From Stemphylium vesicarium (Eukaryota; Ascomycota; Dothideomycetes; Pleosporales; Pleosporaceae), in the NCBI GenBank assembly GCA_004380135.1, contig QXCR01000249.1, positions 1-30,305 on the forward strand: a stretch of 30,305 nucleotides of DNA. Direction: 5' to 3'. A program made the position numbers and the translations under genes. Below are positions 30,101-30,305 of this stretch, one piece after another. The notes under the pieces are model-generated. The model was not told the DNA's origin and searched no databases. It saw nothing but the letters and a program-made list of their open reading frames with translations. Within the stretch, counting starts at the first letter, position 1; each line of letters opens with the position of its first letter.

Positions 30101-30305
30101 ACCGACGACGTTGTTTCGTTTTATGACCGCGCGACGATCACACCCCTCCCTGTACTATCCATTGCCGTTCAGTGTACTACAGCGTCTCTCTCTGTTACTG
30201 CTTTCACAACTCAAAAGACTTTTGACACGCGCGATCTGCGCGGTCGAGCGCGCTATAGCGACGGCTAGTGTGGTTGCTTTACACCTCAGCAGCAATAACA
30301 CAATT

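Overview
The window looks like a chromosome segment of a filamentous ascomycete, probably a Dothideomycete; the class is my inference from the family mix. Genes have short introns (48-95 bp) with GT..AG borders and CTGAC/CTAAC branch sites. The recognisable families are typical of moulds: a GH3 beta-glucosidase, a Helo-like-N/NACHT/WD40 STAND protein, a fungal rhodopsin-type membrane protein, a cyanovirin-N homologue, and MULE and hAT transposons with CpA-to-TpA type damage. Gene models below were spliced by eye.

Layout. 0-2.5 kb: a four-helix SUR7/PalI-like membrane protein (minus), a probable relic of an MFS transporter, and a 128-bp hAT-type MITE with a perfect 8-bp target duplication. 2.5-5.0 kb: an intact four-exon secreted GH3 beta-glucosidase (minus). 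5.8-9.0 kb: a disordered protein of unknown function and a C2H2 zinc-finger protein (both plus). 9.0-10.3 kb: no clear gene, with a 36-bp direct repeat.

10.26-19.06 kb is the most striking part. Two 87-bp inverted repeats, 91% identical and each bordered by TA, enclose 8.8 kb. Inside lie an intact three-exon NLR gene (1256 aa, ten near-identical 42-residue WD40 repeats), a MULE transposon with a 9-bp target duplication and four in-frame TAG codons in its transposase, and a 420-bp short relative of the MULE. No transposase of the Tc1/mariner type suggested by the TA borders is visible. The whole could be an NLR gene carried as transposon cargo, later hit by the MULE; two unrelated solo termini are the alternative.

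19.1-25.9 kb is accessory and AT-rich: a 142-bp MITE with TA borders, a probably decayed small secreted protein gene (minus), an intact secreted cyanovirin-N lectin gene whose apparent stop lies in a 54-bp intron (plus), a 25-copy 10-11-bp minisatellite, a diverged repeat whose inverted copy lies at the far end of the window, a candidate two-exon single-pass membrane protein, and a broken hAT transposase. 25.9-28.6 kb returns to ordinary genes: a seven-helix rhodopsin-type protein (minus) and a secreted protein of unknown function (plus). The last 1.7 kb has no supported gene.

The genes do not form one pathway. The window reads as ordinary genes on both flanks with a repeat-rich accessory block in the middle that carries recognition-type genes (NLR, lectin).
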